64,000 bases of DNA. It comes from Streptacidiphilus sp. 4-A2. Its GTDB lineage: Bacteria > Actinomycetota > Actinomycetes > Streptomycetales > Streptomycetaceae. The notes under the pieces were generated by a model. It saw nothing but the letters and a program-made list of their open reading frames with translations, was not told the origin of the DNA and did no database searches. The number at the start of each line of letters is the position of its first letter. Position 1 is the stretch's first letter. Positions 47,497 to 58,926 of this stretch are shown here, piece after piece. The stretch spans positions 6,311,845 to 6,375,844 of the forward strand of contig JAAFYY010000001.1 in assembly GCA_014284505.1 (NCBI GenBank). Direction: 5' to 3'. The position numbers were made by a program, and so were the translations under genes.

Positions 47497-48931
47497 TCAG
47501 CGAGCAGATGCCGGGTCGGCGCCCGACGACGGCCGGAGCACAGCCGCCAACGTCAGGACCAGAATCGCGCAGCAGATGTTCACGACCATTGCCGCGTTCG
47601 AACGCGTGGTGGAATTGGGAAATGCTTCCGGGCGTGGAACCGGAGGCAAGGATGGTGGCGAATCCGGCCACGCCGATGGCGCCGCCGACCTGACGGGCGG
47701 AGAGCATCATCCCGAGGCCGCCCGCGAACTTGAGCGGGGCGACCACACCCGCGGCGATGGTGGACAGGCAGGTCAGGGCGAGGCCGAGGCCGCCTCCCCG
47801 AGAATGGCGGCCGGCAGCCAGGCGCCCGGGAAGTCGGGCCTGGAGCCGAACAGGGCGGACGCCCAGATCGCGTTGCTGCCCGCGAAGCACAGCGCGCCCA
47901 GCATCGCGACCCTGACCCGCGCCGCCGGGTTCACCAGCCGTCCGGCCGCGAGCGCGCCGGCCATGGAGGAGACGCCGCCGACGCAGAGCGCGCCCGCGGT
48001 GTCCAGGACGGACCAGTGCCAGATGTCAGCGGCGAACAGCGGGGCTCCCAGCATCCACGCGAACATGGTCGCGCTGAGCAGGCCGAGCCCGATGTTGGCG
48101 ATGCCGAAGATGCGGCTGCGCCAGAGCGTGATGTCGATCGCCGGGGATTGATGCGTACGCGAGCGCACCACGCTGACCAGGATCAAGGCGAGGCCGACCA
48201 GGCCGATCGCCAGCGTCCGGGGCTGTGCCAGCCCCAGGCGTCGGCCTCGGTGAACGCGCTGACAACACCGGCGATACCCACGGTGAGGAGCACGCTGCCC
48301 AGCGGGTCCGGCAGCGGCGCACCCGAGCCGCTCTGCTGCCTCGGCAGCACCATCAGACCGCTGAACAGCAGAATCAGGCCGATGGGCAGATTGATCAGGA
48401 ACACCCAGCGCCAGCCGAAGGCCTCCAGCAGCACGCCGCCGACCGCGGGGCCGATCACGGCCGAGAAGCCCGAGGCGGTGGTCCACACCGAGATGGCGTG
48501 TCCGAGGCGTTCACGCGGGGTGGTGGACAGAATCAGTCCCAGGGCAGAGGGAACCATCCCCCGGACGCCGCGCCCTGGACGAAGCGCGCGGCGATCAGCC
48601 AGCCGACGGACGGGGCCAACCCGCAGCCGAGGGAGGCGAGGGTGAATAACGCGACCGACCAGAGGAAGACGGGCCGGCGGCCGATGCTGTCCGCGACCCG
48701 GCCCCCGGTCGCCAGCAGCGCGGCGAACATGACCGCGTAGCCGCTGACCGTCCACGTCATGGTGTTGATCGACGTGTGTGCGAAGGATGCGGAGATCTCG
48801 GGGAAGGCAATGTTGACTACGGAGAAGTCAAGGAAGGCCATAAAAGTGACACCGGTGCATACAGCCATGACGCGGGTCGGATCGATTGCACCGGCAGCCT
48901 TGCGCTTCTGCTCAACGTGGACACTTGACAT
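47497..48931 (-). CDS. MFS drug exporter, DHA2/EmrB-QacA type, first gene of the biosynthetic operon (frameshifted)
   Basis: From the ATG at 48931 (MSSVHVEQKRKAAGAIDPTR) the joined frames give about 475 residues and 12-14 helices. Segments include VMAVCTGVTFMAFLDFSVVN, the loop motif TGGRVADSIGRRPVFLWSVA, ISVWTTASGFSAVIGPAVGG (motif C-like, antiporter), FGWRWVFLINLPIGLILLFS, QVGGAIGVAGFATILASGS and, after the last frame change, VVNICCAILVLTLAAVLRP. Frame breaks lie near 48540, 48210, 47800 and 47590. It would export the operon product. The stop at 47497 is 107 bases before the megasynthase start. Confidence 0.85.
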
Positions 48932-49289
48932 CCGACATCCCCCAGAGAGCTTGTCCGGCGCGCCGGATCACAGCAGGCCAGGGGAAGTCTCGAACACGAC
49001 TTACGGCATGTCAATGTTTTGATGTCAGAGGATAGTTGGCTTGACCCTCGAACTCCTCGGGCACGCACGGTGACGCCGTCGGCGGCCCTGCGAGACGACA
49101 CGTCCGCCACCAGCGGCGGACCCCCGGCAGCCGCTGGGCCGAGCACACCCGGTGACCGCCTCCCGGGCGCCGCCCGGGGCGCCGGGTCGCCGAGATCACA
49201 CCGGCCACCGCCGCGGCGGCCTGGGTGCCCGCGCTCGGCCGCCACGGACGGATCCGACGCCTGCGGTCCACCATCACTAGGGTTGCACC
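48932..49289. promoter_or_regulatory. Divergent control region: biosynthetic operon (leftward) and DUF6882 gene (rightward)
   Basis: 358 bases without a gene. On the minus strand TTGACA at 49009-49014 with a 17-base spacer to GAGACT (48986-48991) is a possible -35/-10 pair for the MFS-megasynthase operon. The nearby CATGTCAATG-TTTTGATGTCA has repeated ATGTCA. No SARP-type repeat like the one at 16673 was seen here. Confidence 0.35.
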
Positions 49290-49997
49290 GTGATATCGAC
49301 ATTCACCGATGCCTTCCTCCGTACCGCCGAACGCCATGCCGCCTGGGGCGTCGAGCAGCTTGAGGCGCTCGGCAAGGTGCTGCCCGGCGGGCCGTGGACG
49401 GCCGACCTGGACCAGTGCCGCTACCAGTCCGCCGGCCGCACCGTGCGGGTCGGGCTCCTCGGCACGTACGACCTCTCCGCGCAGTCCTGGCTCTGGGGCT
49501 GGGCCAACCCCGGCCTGCGTGGCACCGCGGTGGTGGCGGCCGCCGAGCGGATCGCGGAGTTCGGGCACCGCAACGGAGTCCCCGAGTTGCAGGAACCCGG
49601 CGTGGATCTCTCGGGCTTCAGCGATCCGCGCCGGGCCGCCGAGGCACTCGCGTTCGCCGGGATGGGCGTGCTGGACGCACCGGGCTACATCGGTCAGCCG
49701 GCCGGGCCCGAGACCCGCGTCTACTTTGCCCCGGACGACCCGCAGATCCCGCACGCGGAACTGGATCCGATCACCCTGCCGCGCCTCCTGCTGGCCGGCG
49801 CGGGACTGTTCGGGCATTCCGCGCACGAGGTGGTGAACGGCTACTTCGCTCACCACGGTGTCCCGGTCGACGTGGCCACCGACCGCATCAGCGCCCACCT
49901 GCCCGACGGACACACGGCCGAGATCAGCTTCGACACGCACGGCCGGATCGCAGCGATCAGCGCCACAACAGGCGAGCACCCGAACAGCACAAGCTGA
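49290..49997 (+). CDS. DUF6882-family protein
   Basis: The GTG at 49290 opens 235 residues (MISTFTDAFLRTAERHAAWG; TYDLSAQSWLWGWANPGLRG; IAEFGHRNGVPELQEPGVDL; AGMGVLDAPGYIGQPAGPET; HEVVNGYFAHHGVPVDVATD). This is the actinobacterial DUF6882 family, with a hydrophobic alpha-beta core and unknown function. Frame intact. It precedes the caspase operon on the same strand with a 317-base gap, so it is probably a separate unit. Confidence 0.82.
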   Translation: MISTFTDAFLRTAERHAAWGVEQLEALGKVLPGGPWTADLDQCRYQSAGRTVRVGLLGTYDLSAQSWLWGWANPGLRGTAVVAAAERIAEFGHRNGVPELQEPGVDLSGFSDPRRAAEALAFAGMGVLDAPGYIGQPAGPETRVYFAPDDPQIPHAELDPITLPRLLLAGAGLFGHSAHEVVNGYFAHHGVPVDVATDRISAHLPDGHTAEISFDTHGRIAAISATTGEHPNSTS

Positions 49998-50314
49998 ACG
50001 CCCTCCCCCGACCAGCGCCGTACGGCGGCCCGGGGCACCCGACGGCGACGAGCCGCCGTCGGCGTGCTCACGCCGGACAAGGGACGGCAACTGGCCGTCC
50101 TCCGCACCGTGGACGACCAGACGGCCCAGTCCCCGCCCAGCGATCCTTCGCGCCCCACTTCACCCCTGCCCCACTGCCGCGCCCCCTGCCAAGGGCCACC
50201 CTGCCCGCCCAAGTGCCCGCCCGCGAGCGGTCACTTGGGGCGCTTTGGGCACATTGGCGGTGGCATCATGGACTCCTCGGTCAACGCAGGTCGCAGTCGC
50301 CTCAGGGGGGTCCT
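49998..50314. other. Intergenic region upstream of the caspase-ATPase operon
   Basis: 317 bases, Pro/Arg-coding-like in all frames but with no convincing gene. The last part (CAGGGGGG before the ATG at 50315) supplies the ribosome site of the operon. Confidence 0.5.
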
Positions 50315-53300
50315 ATGGCAGATGAGCCACGCAAGGCGCTACTCATCGGTGTGCCGGAGGCGCCGGGCGCCGTTCGCTCCTTCGGCCCACTGGACGCACC
50401 GGTCCAGGCCGACCTGCACACCTTGCGCAGTGCCCTCGAAGCCTCCGGCTACGACGTCGAGACCGGGGCCGCAGCCGGACGCGCCGCGATCAGTGCCCGC
50501 ATCTTCGAAGTCTCCCGAAAGGTCCCCCAGGACGGCACGCTGCTGCTGTATTTCAGCGGCCACGGTCTGCGCCTGGGCGACGTCGACTATCTGGTGCCCG
50601 CCGACGCCCTGGCCCCGGACGACGAAGACTGGCAGCCGCCGTACCTCGGTTCGCTGCTTCCGGCCGACATCAGCCCCTACCTGGGCCAGTGCCGGGCCGG
50701 CACGGTGATCTGGCTGATCGACGCCTGCCGGGACGAGACACACGGCGCCACGGACGGTTTTGGCACTGCCGCGATCCCGCAGTCGCCCAAGGGCCGGTTC
50801 GCGGTGCTGGTCGGCTGCACCGCCGGACAGCAGTGCGGGTACACCGACGAGGGCAGCTTCTTCACCGCTGCCCTGGCCGACGCGTTCCGTCCGATGACGG
50901 CTCCGCAGACCGTCCAGGAGATCTACGAGTCCGCACGTGTGGCCACCGCCCGTGCGGCGCGCCGCCATGGCGCCCGGCAGGACGTACAGATCCGCTATGT
51001 GGCTGGCAGGGAGGAGGAGACCGCGGCCGCAGTCGTCTCCTCGGGCCGGCGCCTCCTGGAGAGCTGGCGCGACGCGGTGACCGACGAGGACCTGTGGCGG
51101 CTGGTCGCGCCCGACACGACGGACTGCTCGGAGCAGCTGCGCGAGCAGCTGCTGGCTCTGGTCGACGCCTGTGCCCAGCGGGTGCAGCAGGCACAGCAGC
51201 GGCTCGCGGATCCCTGGGCCGACGACGGCTATCCGGTGCGCGTCCTGACCCAGCTACGCCTGCTGCTGCCCAAGGCCGACGGGCTGGAGCTGTCCGCGAT
51301 CGAGTTGACCGGGCTGCTTGCGGCCCCGTTCCTGCGGGAGGCGGCCTGGGCCGACCTGCTGGCCCGGGCCGCCGAGCTCCAGCCGCTCGACCCCGACCAC
51401 CTGGCACAGCCGGGCCCGCTTCGCGGTCACCTGGAACAGGTCCAGAGCAACTATCCGCACCTGCGCCGCAAACTGGTCCGCAGCCTGGCTCTGAAGCGCG
51501 AGGGCGAGGCGCAGGTGCTGGCCCTGTGGCTGGTACACCGCTGGATCGCCGAGCGCTTCGAGGAGGATCCCGATCCGCTCCCGGCCGGCCTCGCCGACTC
51601 CTTCGCCCAGCAGGTGGTGAACTCGGACGACCCGGACTGGTTCTCTCCGTTGTCCTCCGCCCTGCGCAGACTCGCCCTGGAGACCGGGCTGGACGGCATC
51701 GTGGAGTACGACCACGATGCCGAACCGGTCTCGGTCCGGGTGACACTCCGGTCGCGGCAGCAGCTGCGCGTCCGCCCGCTGGCCGTGCTGCTGCGGCTCG
51801 CCGGGGTCCTGGCGGTGGACGCGCGGACCTTCCCCGATGTCCTGGCCGACCATCTCGCCGTCGCCGACCCGGCGCACCCCTCGGACCTGATCGACGTGCT
51901 CCAGCGCTCCCTCGACTGGGTGCTGGATCAGGGAAGGCTGGCGCTGGACCTGCCCAGCCCGCACCAGGCGGTCCACGCCGGCCTGAGCGACGTCGTGGAG
52001 CGCGCGGACCGGCTGGCCGCCTCCGCCAACACCCTGGCCCGGCAACTGCCCGAGCCCGAGCAACGGCTGCTGGCCCTGCTTCCGGCACGGGTTTCCGACA
52101 CACATCTGCGGCCGCGCCGGGTCGAGGGGCGCCCCGCGTACGAAGTGCCGCTGCTGCGCTTCCACCTGGCCCAGGCCGAAGTCCGCGATTTGCTGATGGG
52201 TCGTCAACTCTACGGCGACCCCTTGCTGGCCATCCGGGAGCTCTACCAGAACGCCATGGACGCCTGCCGCTACCGGGCCAAGCGCTGGCAGTACCTGCGG
52301 AGCAGGGGCATGCGACCGCTGGACTGGGAGGGGACGATCACCCTCCGCCACGGCGAGGACGAGCGCGGCCGGTACATCGAGTGCCACGACAACGGCGTAG
52401 GCATGGGCCTTGAGCAGCTCAAGGGCACCTTCACCCGGGCGGGCAGCCGCTTCGAGCAGTCCCGCTCCTTCCGCCGTGAGCAGGCCAGCTGGCTGCGGCA
52501 CGACCCGGAACTACGGCTGTACCCGAACAGTCGATTCGGCATCGGCGTGCTGTCGTACTTCATGCTCGCGGACCAACTCACCATCGTCACGCGGCAGGTG
52601 GACGCGGACGGCAGTGTGGCTCCGCAGCCCTACGCGTCGACATCCCGAGTAGCGGCAGTCTCTTCCGGATCCAACAACAGCCCGGGTCGAGCGAGGACTT
52701 CGTTCCCGAGGGTGGCACCCTGGTGCGGCTGTACCTGCGCGACGACGAGGATCTCCCGCCCGTCTCCTGCCTCAATGTCACCCGCTCACTGGTGAAGGTG
52801 AGCGAGTTCAGGCTCACGGTCCACGAGCGGGGCGTGACCGAGACCTGGACGCCGGACGTCCCCCGCCACCTCATCGACGGCCGCGAACTGGTCTGCCACG
52901 AGGCCGTTCCCGGGGTGCTGTGGTGGACGAAGGGCAAGGGCGCCATCCTGTGCGACGGGATCGCCACCGACCAGGAGACCTTCGGCTATCTGCTGAACCT
53001 CTCAGGCCCACACGCCGGTCGGCTCAGCGTCAACCGGAACGAACTGCTGGACTACGACGAGGAGTGGGCCGAGCAGATCTGGGCGGAAGGCACCGACTCT
53101 CTCACACACTGGCCCGAGCTCGACATGGGTTGGCTGTGGGAGCTCGAGCAGAACAGTCTGCCCACCGCTCGGACAGTCGGCCGGATACTGCGGGGTCGGG
53201 GCATGAGGGTACCTCTGTCGGACAAGGACTCATCAGTCCTGGACCTGGACGCGCTCGGTTGGTTCCACCCTGACTCAACGATTGTCGGCTTGGGCAACTG

Positions 53301-55229
53301 GAGCCGCAAGGAATCGGCTGAGGCAATCAAGCCTTGGCGCAAAGCCGTGTTGACGGAACAAGGAATCACTGTGCACGGTTCCGCGATTCCCGCTTCCACG
53401 CTACTTCCTCCACCAGAACCAGGAACCGCTGATCTCATCGCCAAGACCAACGGAGGCTGGCCAGCACTGGTCAGCCATGCCTGTACCACCTCGATTCCAC
53501 TGGACGAGTTGCTGCTCTCCTCGCGCCGACTCCGCCCGGCGAGCCCCGCCCTGGCCCCACCGCCCATTCGGGCGCTTCATCCGGACTGGGTTCCCGATCT
53601 CATCGACGACATCGTCGTGCAGTCCCTGTCCGGGGTTGCCAGTCCTCGCCTCAGGCGTAAATCGCTACCTACCAAGGAGACCACCCACAGCCAACTCGTT
53701 CGGGCATCCTTCCGGACCGGCGAATCGCTCGGGAGTCTTGTAAAGCGGTGCGCACGATTCGCTCCATTCGGCATGCAGCCAATTGAGGTGGCATCTCATC
53801 ATATGGACTATGTGTGCACGGCGGAGGATGTCGGACTCATTCATGGAGAAAGCGACGACAGCCCTCCGCTGCCGCCCCAGATCGATCTGTTCCACTTCTG
53901 GCACCGGGCATCTCTTCTCAATATCCCCTCCGGTGAATTTATATCGAGATTTTCTAAATTCTCCTGGCTGGGCTGGTCCCTGCCCGAGCCCCCGGACGAA
54001 CAATCTTGGACCTCCCTGACAGGGCAGCTGGTCGAACTGATTCAAACATACCTGTGCGGGGACGAGCCAGATTCTCCGCACATCGGATGGGAGGTCTCCT
54101 TGATCCACGCCGGACGGATGGGAATACCGTTCATCGAGGCAGAAAAGGAGGTTGCCGACGCCGCCACCGCGCTTCGCGTCAGCTACTTTCCACGCCCGAC
54201 GGGCAGCCTCGATCGCGGCCACATCATCCCCTCCAGCGCTCTCGGTGATTTCCTATGGGAGCTCGATGGCATCAAAGTCCATTCGGTTGATCTCATCGAT
54301 CTCCTCTCTTGCGGACCCAAGGATCCCGATGAGCTCAGGGATCTCGTAGCGGAGCTGTCTGCCGGGAAATCCCCACGCCGAACTATGTCGACCTGGCCCT
54401 AGAGTTCGATGACGCGCCGCTGCCCGTACAAATGGCCCTCTCCGGGATTGATCCGCTGTACAGCGGGACTGTTCATCCGGGAGGCGCCCACCTCCGCCAC
54501 CCTCTTTGCAGCCGCCTGTCATCTGCAACAGCGACTGGACGAGGTGTGGCAGTTGCTGGCGGATGTCGCGGAAAAGTTCGCTCTCCCACTGCCGCCCCTG
54601 CCGGAAGAGCTCCAGGATCGACGGCCCTCATCCGCCGAATTGGATGCCCTCCAGCCTAATGATGCCGATGTGGAAGCTCAATGGATCCACTTGACCCCGC
54701 ACGAGCTGGCTCGATACGCGCGCCGGACGGGACTTGGCCGAGAAGCGCTTTTCAGCGACTGGACCCGCTCCGCGCTCTCGGCGCACTGATACCGCTGCTG
54801 ACTGATGCTCAGATCAGCAAACTGCCCAGCAGCATCCCCGCCGAGCGCGACCTGCGGGCGCTCGGACCGGACCTGCGCTGCACCAGATCCCACGAGCCGC
54901 TGACGCCCCTCGATCTGGTGAGCATCGCGGCGGAATGGGCGAGTCCGTCGCCATGATCTGGGGCCGGATCACGCCGTACCTGTCGATGCTGCCGAGCATG
55001 CCGCCGATGAGCCCACCCGAGCTGGTGCCGCTCTGGCAGGATCTGGCCATCCTCACCGTGGGCCTGAACGGGATGCCGGCGGCCGTCACCGGGACCGTGG
55101 GCAACGAGCACATCCGCTTCGCCGCCCAGGGTGTCAAGGAGAGCGAGGACTGGGTGCGCGGTCGACTGGAGCTCTACGCAGAGCTGTTCGGAATCCAACT
55201 CGACAGAGCGCCAGGGGGACAGAGCATGA
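50315..55229 (+). CDS. Caspase-like protease fused to an Hsp90/GHKL-type ATPase, probable conflict-system core (frameshifted)
   Basis: It starts MADEPRKALLIGVPEAPGAV. Residues 1-235 are a caspase p20-like domain: LLLYFSGHGLRLGDVDYLVP gives His 83 and VIWLIDACRDETHG gives Cys 138. A helical region follows (residues about 240-600). Then comes a GHKL ATPase: N-box LAIRELYQNAMDACRYR (Glu 642, Asn 646), ECHDNGVGMGLEQLKGTF (Asp 692) and SRFGIGVLSYFMLADQL (Gly 742). After a frame change near 52625, VRLYLRDDEDLPPVSCL leads into about 850 further residues (AVPGVLWWTKGKGAILCDGI, LNLSGPHAGRLSVNRNELL, SLDRGHIIPSSALGDFLWEL). More breaks lie near 54390, 54450, 54770, 54930 and 55200. Total is about 1,640 residues. 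It overlaps the next gene by an ATGA. No transmembrane helix; cytoplasmic. Confidence 0.85.
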
Positions 55230-55603
55230 GTGAGCACGATTTCGACCTGCCCTATGTGGAACGGGATCTGGGCCGGGTCGCCCACGCCATGACCCGCCTG
55301 CCCAGCGCCGATGGACACGGCATCCTGATCACCGGCCTGTGCCCCCGCTGCCAGGGCGAAACCAGCAGTGAATTCCGCAAGGGTGCGCCCGGCAGCGGGG
55401 CAAGGGGCTGCTTGAGCGGATCACCCACTGGTCCTCCGCCGGGCCCGCTGCGCGGCTGATCTTCTCGACGACGAGGTCTACATCTGCGATTGCGGATACG
55501 GCCATCCGCAGCAGCCCGCCGACGCGGTGTTCCTGGGCTGCGGCGCCAGTTGGCGGCTCGACCGCGCGCCGGAGCCGGTCCGCAGAGCGAGGTCGCCCCG
55601 TGA
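55226..55603 (+). CDS. Small zinc-ribbon protein, second gene of the caspase operon (frameshifted)
   Basis: ATG 55226 follows AGGGGGAC. MSEHDFDLPYVERDLGRVAH leads to GILITGLCPRCQGETSSEFR with a CxxC pair. After frame changes near 55390 and 55450, DDEVYICDCGYGHPQQPADA and VFLGCGASWRL supply further cysteines (CDC and GC). Four or five Cys suggest a zinc ribbon. The stop at 55603 overlaps the next start (GTGA). Such a small metal-binding partner could recognise a ligand or recruit a substrate for the caspase. The family name is unknown to me. Confidence 0.6.
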
Positions 55604-56217
55604 GCGCACGATCGGACCGACGCTGGGCGGAGCTGGCCCATGAACTGGAGTTCAACCAGCTCAGTGAACTGCGTCGGCAGGCCGAGGGCTGGCGCAACGG
55701 GCTGACCGGGCTGACTGCCCTGCTGACGGTACTGGCCGTCCTCAAGGGACGCGACGATCTCGCCGGGCTGCCCGGCTGGGCCCGCGTGCTCACGACCGTA
55801 CTCCTGGCCCTGGCCTTCGCCCTGCTCGTCGTCGGCTCGCTGGTGGCCGTCCGGGCCTCGTTCGGACGGCCGGGCGAGGAGATCCTGCTGGGTGGGCAGT
55901 CCCTGCGGCGGTGGACCGAGCAGGAGGTGCGGCGCGTCGGACGCGATCTCTGGGCGGCTGCCTGCTGCTGTGTCCTCGGTGTCGTTCTGGTCGCGGCCGC
56001 CGTTGCGGTCGCCTGGTCGACCACCACCGACGCCTCCCCACAACAGCTCCAGGTCAGGACCACCACCGGGAGCCTCTGCGGCGAGCTCGTGGGCATGGGG
56101 CACGACGGACTCACCCTGTGGTCCGGCTCCGGCCCGGACCGGGAACTTCGGACGGTTCCACTGGGCGAGCTGGTCGCATTCGAACCGGTCAACTCGTGTG
56201 TAGAGAAAACTCCCTGA
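55600..56217 (+). CDS. Multi-pass membrane protein, third gene of the caspase operon
   Basis: The GTG at 55600 opens 205 residues with a cytoplasmic amphipathic N-terminus (ELAHELEFNQLSELRRQAEG), helices LTGLTALLTVLAVLKGRD, VLTTVLLALAFALLVVGSLV and WAAACCCVLGVVLVAAAVAV, and a small soluble beta-rich C-terminal domain (LQVRTTTGSLCGELVGMGHD, ELRTVPLGELVAFEPVNS). Frame intact. Membrane proteins of this kind recur beside caspase/ATPase conflict modules as candidate pore-forming or anchoring effectors. The direct target of the protease could be this protein, though no cleavage site is obvious. Confidence 0.7.
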   Translation: MSARSDRRWAELAHELEFNQLSELRRQAEGWRNGLTGLTALLTVLAVLKGRDDLAGLPGWARVLTTVLLALAFALLVVGSLVAVRASFGRPGEEILLGGQSLRRWTEQEVRRVGRDLWAAACCCVLGVVLVAAAVAVAWSTTTDASPQQLQVRTTTGSLCGELVGMGHDGLTLWSGSGPDRELRTVPLGELVAFEPVNSCVEKTP

Positions 56218-56236
56218 CGGAACAACAGGTCGCTGC

Positions 56237-56648
56237 TCAGCTTCGGTCGAGTTGCTGGTGGACGCACTGCTCCCACTGGTGGATCCGGTGGAACTGGTAG
56301 CAGCTCTGCGTTGTGTGGGCGAACCACACGGCGGAGATCACCACCGTGATGGACACCACGATCGCGAGGGACGATGTCACCGTCCCGGCGATGGCCTTGC
56401 TCCGGCCGATGCCGGTGCGTCCGGCTGTCCGCAGCGCGCGGATGCCCAGGGCCAGGCCGAGGACGCCGAGCAGGCCGCCGACGAGGACGACCGAGGTGAT
56501 CAGGCCGATGGTGCCCAGTGCCAGGGCGGCCGCCGCCGGGGCGTTGCCGTCCGCCGGTGGCCGCGCGCCGCGACCGGGGCCCTGGGGCTGGGGAACCGGG
56601 GAATACGGCGCCGGCGCTGTGGCGGCATTGCCGCCCTTGGGTGTTCAT
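56237..56648 (-). CDS. DUF4190-family membrane protein (one frameshift)
   Basis: MNT at 56648 with a base missing in the AAGGGCGG run leads to GGNAATAPAPYSPVPQPQGP, then ALALGTIGLITSVVLVGGLL, GVLGLALGIRALRTAGRTGI, GRSKAIAGTVTSSLAIVVSI and VVISAVWFAHTTQSCYQFHR. A Pro-rich N-terminal tail, two membrane helices and a short Cys-containing external end match DUF4190 proteins. About 137 residues. It is convergent to the caspase operon and divergent from the histidine kinase. Confidence 0.7.
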
Positions 56649-56767
56649 TCTGCGTCTCTCGAACTGGTAGCACGACATCAATTGCGGACGGCGCACATCG
56701 CGGGCAGGAGGAGAATTGCTCCTCGATCGGGGGAGCCCCGCTGAACTGCCCGGTCATACTGGCGATC

Positions 56768-58012
56768 ATGATCAGGGGATTCCGCCGCTGCTGCGCGGCT
56801 CCACATATTCGGGGGCGCTGTTCGCCTATTGCGGCGCGCGAGTATTCCGGCTGCCCGTCGCAGTTGTGCGGGCTGGCGTGGCGGTCCGCTCCGGAGGCCC
56901 GCGGATGCTGCTGGTCCTGCTGCTCTGGCAGCGCTGATCGCGCGCTCGGGCCCGCACCACCGGCGGTGCTGGTCGTCTCCGCCGGCGACTGGGGGTGCCG
57001 TTGCCGGATCCGGTGGCCGGACGTCGGGCCGCCGCGCCGCCGACGCCGCAGCGTCCCCGGGGTGCGGTCCGCCGCCGACCGCTGGCGGACTCCGCTCTGG
57101 CTGGTGCTGCATGTGGCGCTGGGGTGGATCGGCGGGCTGGCGAGTTGCATGCTGCTGCTCGCGGGGCTGGCCCTGCCGGGGGCTGGGTCCGGGGCGATGC
57201 GCAGGTGAGCCTGTTCGGCTGGAATGCCCGGGTGGAGGGTGTCTGGAGCTGGGTGGTGGCGGTCGGCTGCCTGCTGCTGGTACCGGCCGTGTGCGTGGCC
57301 GTCACGGGTACCCTGCGCCGGCTGGCGCCACGGCTGTTGGGACCGTCGGCCGCCGAACGGCTCGCCCTGGCCGCCGAGCGCGAGCGGCAGCTGGCCGAAC
57401 GCAACCGGCTGGCCCACGAGTTGCACGACTCGATCGGGCACACGCTGACGGCGACGACGATCCAGGCGGCAGTGGCCGGCGAGATCCTCTCTGTCGACCC
57501 GGCCGCGGCGCTGCCCTGCGCAGCATCGAGGAGTCGGCCCGGGCCGCGCTGGAGGATCTGGACTACGTGCTGGGCGTGCTGCGGGAGGAGCAGGCGGGGA
57601 CGGCGCCGACCCGGACCCTGGCCGACCTGCCCGAGCTGCTGGAACGTCTGCGGCACGCGGGGCGGTGGTGGTACCCGAGCTGTCGTCGGTCGAGCCGGCG
57701 CAGGTGCAGGGGACGCTTTCCCGGGCGGCGTACCGGATCCTCCAGGAGGCGTTGACGAACGCGCTGCGGCACGGGGCGGGCGGTCCGATCGAGGTCCGGG
57801 TGCTGGCCGCGCCGGACGGGCTGGAGCTGAGTGTGATCAACCGGACCGGGCCGCGGACCGGTGCGGCCGTCAGCGCCTTCCCGACGTCCGGGCACGGCCT
57901 GCCCGGTCTGGCCGAGCGCGTGCGGCTGCTGCACGGTGAGATCCAGGCCGGCCCGGACGGGCCGCAGCACTGGCGGCTGACCGTCACGCTGCCGGTACGG
58001 TCGTCGGTATGA
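56768..58012 (+). CDS. NarL-type sensor histidine kinase (several frameshifts)
   Basis: ATG 56768: MIRGFRR, then after a frame change LLRGSTYSGALFAYCGA. Further pieces are APPAVLVVSAGDWG, RTPLWLVLHVALGWIGGLAS, VSLFGWNARVEGVWSWVVAV, GCLLLVPAVCVAVTGTLRRL (four membrane helices in all), NRLAHELHDSIGHTLTATTI (phospho-acceptor His), EDLDYVLGVLREEQAG and ILQEALTNALRHGAGGPIEV (ATPase N-box), ending GLAERVRLLHGEIQAG. A HisKA_3 kinase of about 415 residues. At least five indels are needed. The stop overlaps the response regulator start (ATGA), so the pair is coupled. Confidence 0.78.
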
Positions 58013-58697
58013 CCGGCTCCGACCTGGCCGGAACCGATACCCCGGCACCGCCGTCAGCCTCCTGATCGCGGACGACGACGAGGTGACCCGCAGCGGTCTG
58101 CGCACGCTGCTCGCGGCCCAGCCGGGGATCACCGTGGTCGGGAGGCCGCCGACGGCGTCGAGGCGGTCGAGCAGGCACAACGGCTGCGGCCGGACGTGGT
58201 GCTGATGGATGTGCGGATGCCGCGCCGCAACGGGATCGAGGCGACCCGGCAGCTGCTGGCCGGTCCGGGCACGCCGCCGAAGGTCGTGGTGATCACCACC
58301 TTCGAGAACGACGGCTATGTCACCGCCGCGCTCGGCGCCGGGGCCAGCGGCTTCGTACTCAAGCGGCTTCCGGTCCGGCAGATCGCGGAGGCGGTACGGG
58401 TGGTGGCGGCCGGGGAGGCGATCCTCTTCCCGGCGGCACTGCGCCGGATGGTCGCCGCCCGCCGCTGGGCTCCGCCGAGGCGCTGCCGAAGGCAGCGCTG
58501 ACGGGGCGGGAGGAGGAGCTGCGGCTGATGGCCACCGGCCTGTCCAACCCGGAGATCGCGGAACTGCTCACGGTGAGCCTGGAGACGGCGAAGACGCATG
58601 TCGGGAACGTGCTGACCAAGCTCGGCGCGCAGAACCGGACGCACGCGGTGGTGATCGCGTACGAGTCCGGTCTGGTCGTGCCCGGGTCACCGGCTGA
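58009..58697 (+). CDS. LuxR/NarL-family response regulator (frameshifted)
   Basis: ATG 58009 starts MTGSDLAGTDTPAPP. After a frame change near 58060, LLIADDDEVTRSGLRTLLAA opens the receiver, VVLMDVRMPRRNGIEATRQL holds the phospho-Asp, and PPKVVVITTFENDGYVTAAL and GFVLKRLPVRQIAEAVRVVA complete it. A further change near 58470 leads to ALTGREEELRLMATGLSNPE and IAELLTVSLETAKTHVGNVL, the LuxR-type DNA-binding domain. A last one near 58670 reaches the stop at 58697. It is the partner of the kinase at 56768. Confidence 0.85.
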
Positions 58698-58730
58698 CCC
58701 GGCCCGACCCAGGTCCAGGCCCTTCCGGGC

Positions 58731-58761
58731 CGGGCAGGCCGGGCCGGAAGGCGCTTTCGTA
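58731..58761 (+). terminator. Probable terminator after the two-component genes
   Basis: CCTTCCGGGCCGGGC and GGCCGGGCCGGAAGG form an imperfect GC-rich hairpin. Confidence 0.5.
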
Positions 58762-58926
58762 CGTGAAGCGTCGCGGGTTCTTCCCGATCGTGACGCCGGG
58801 TTCCCGGAATTGACCCGGTCGTGTCACAGCACCCCGTCCGACCGTGACTTCTCCTGTCGGTGGGCACAAGCTCGGAGCAAGGGCACCGCACGGTGCCGCG
58901 GAAGCGCCCAGAGCCTGGAGAAGACC

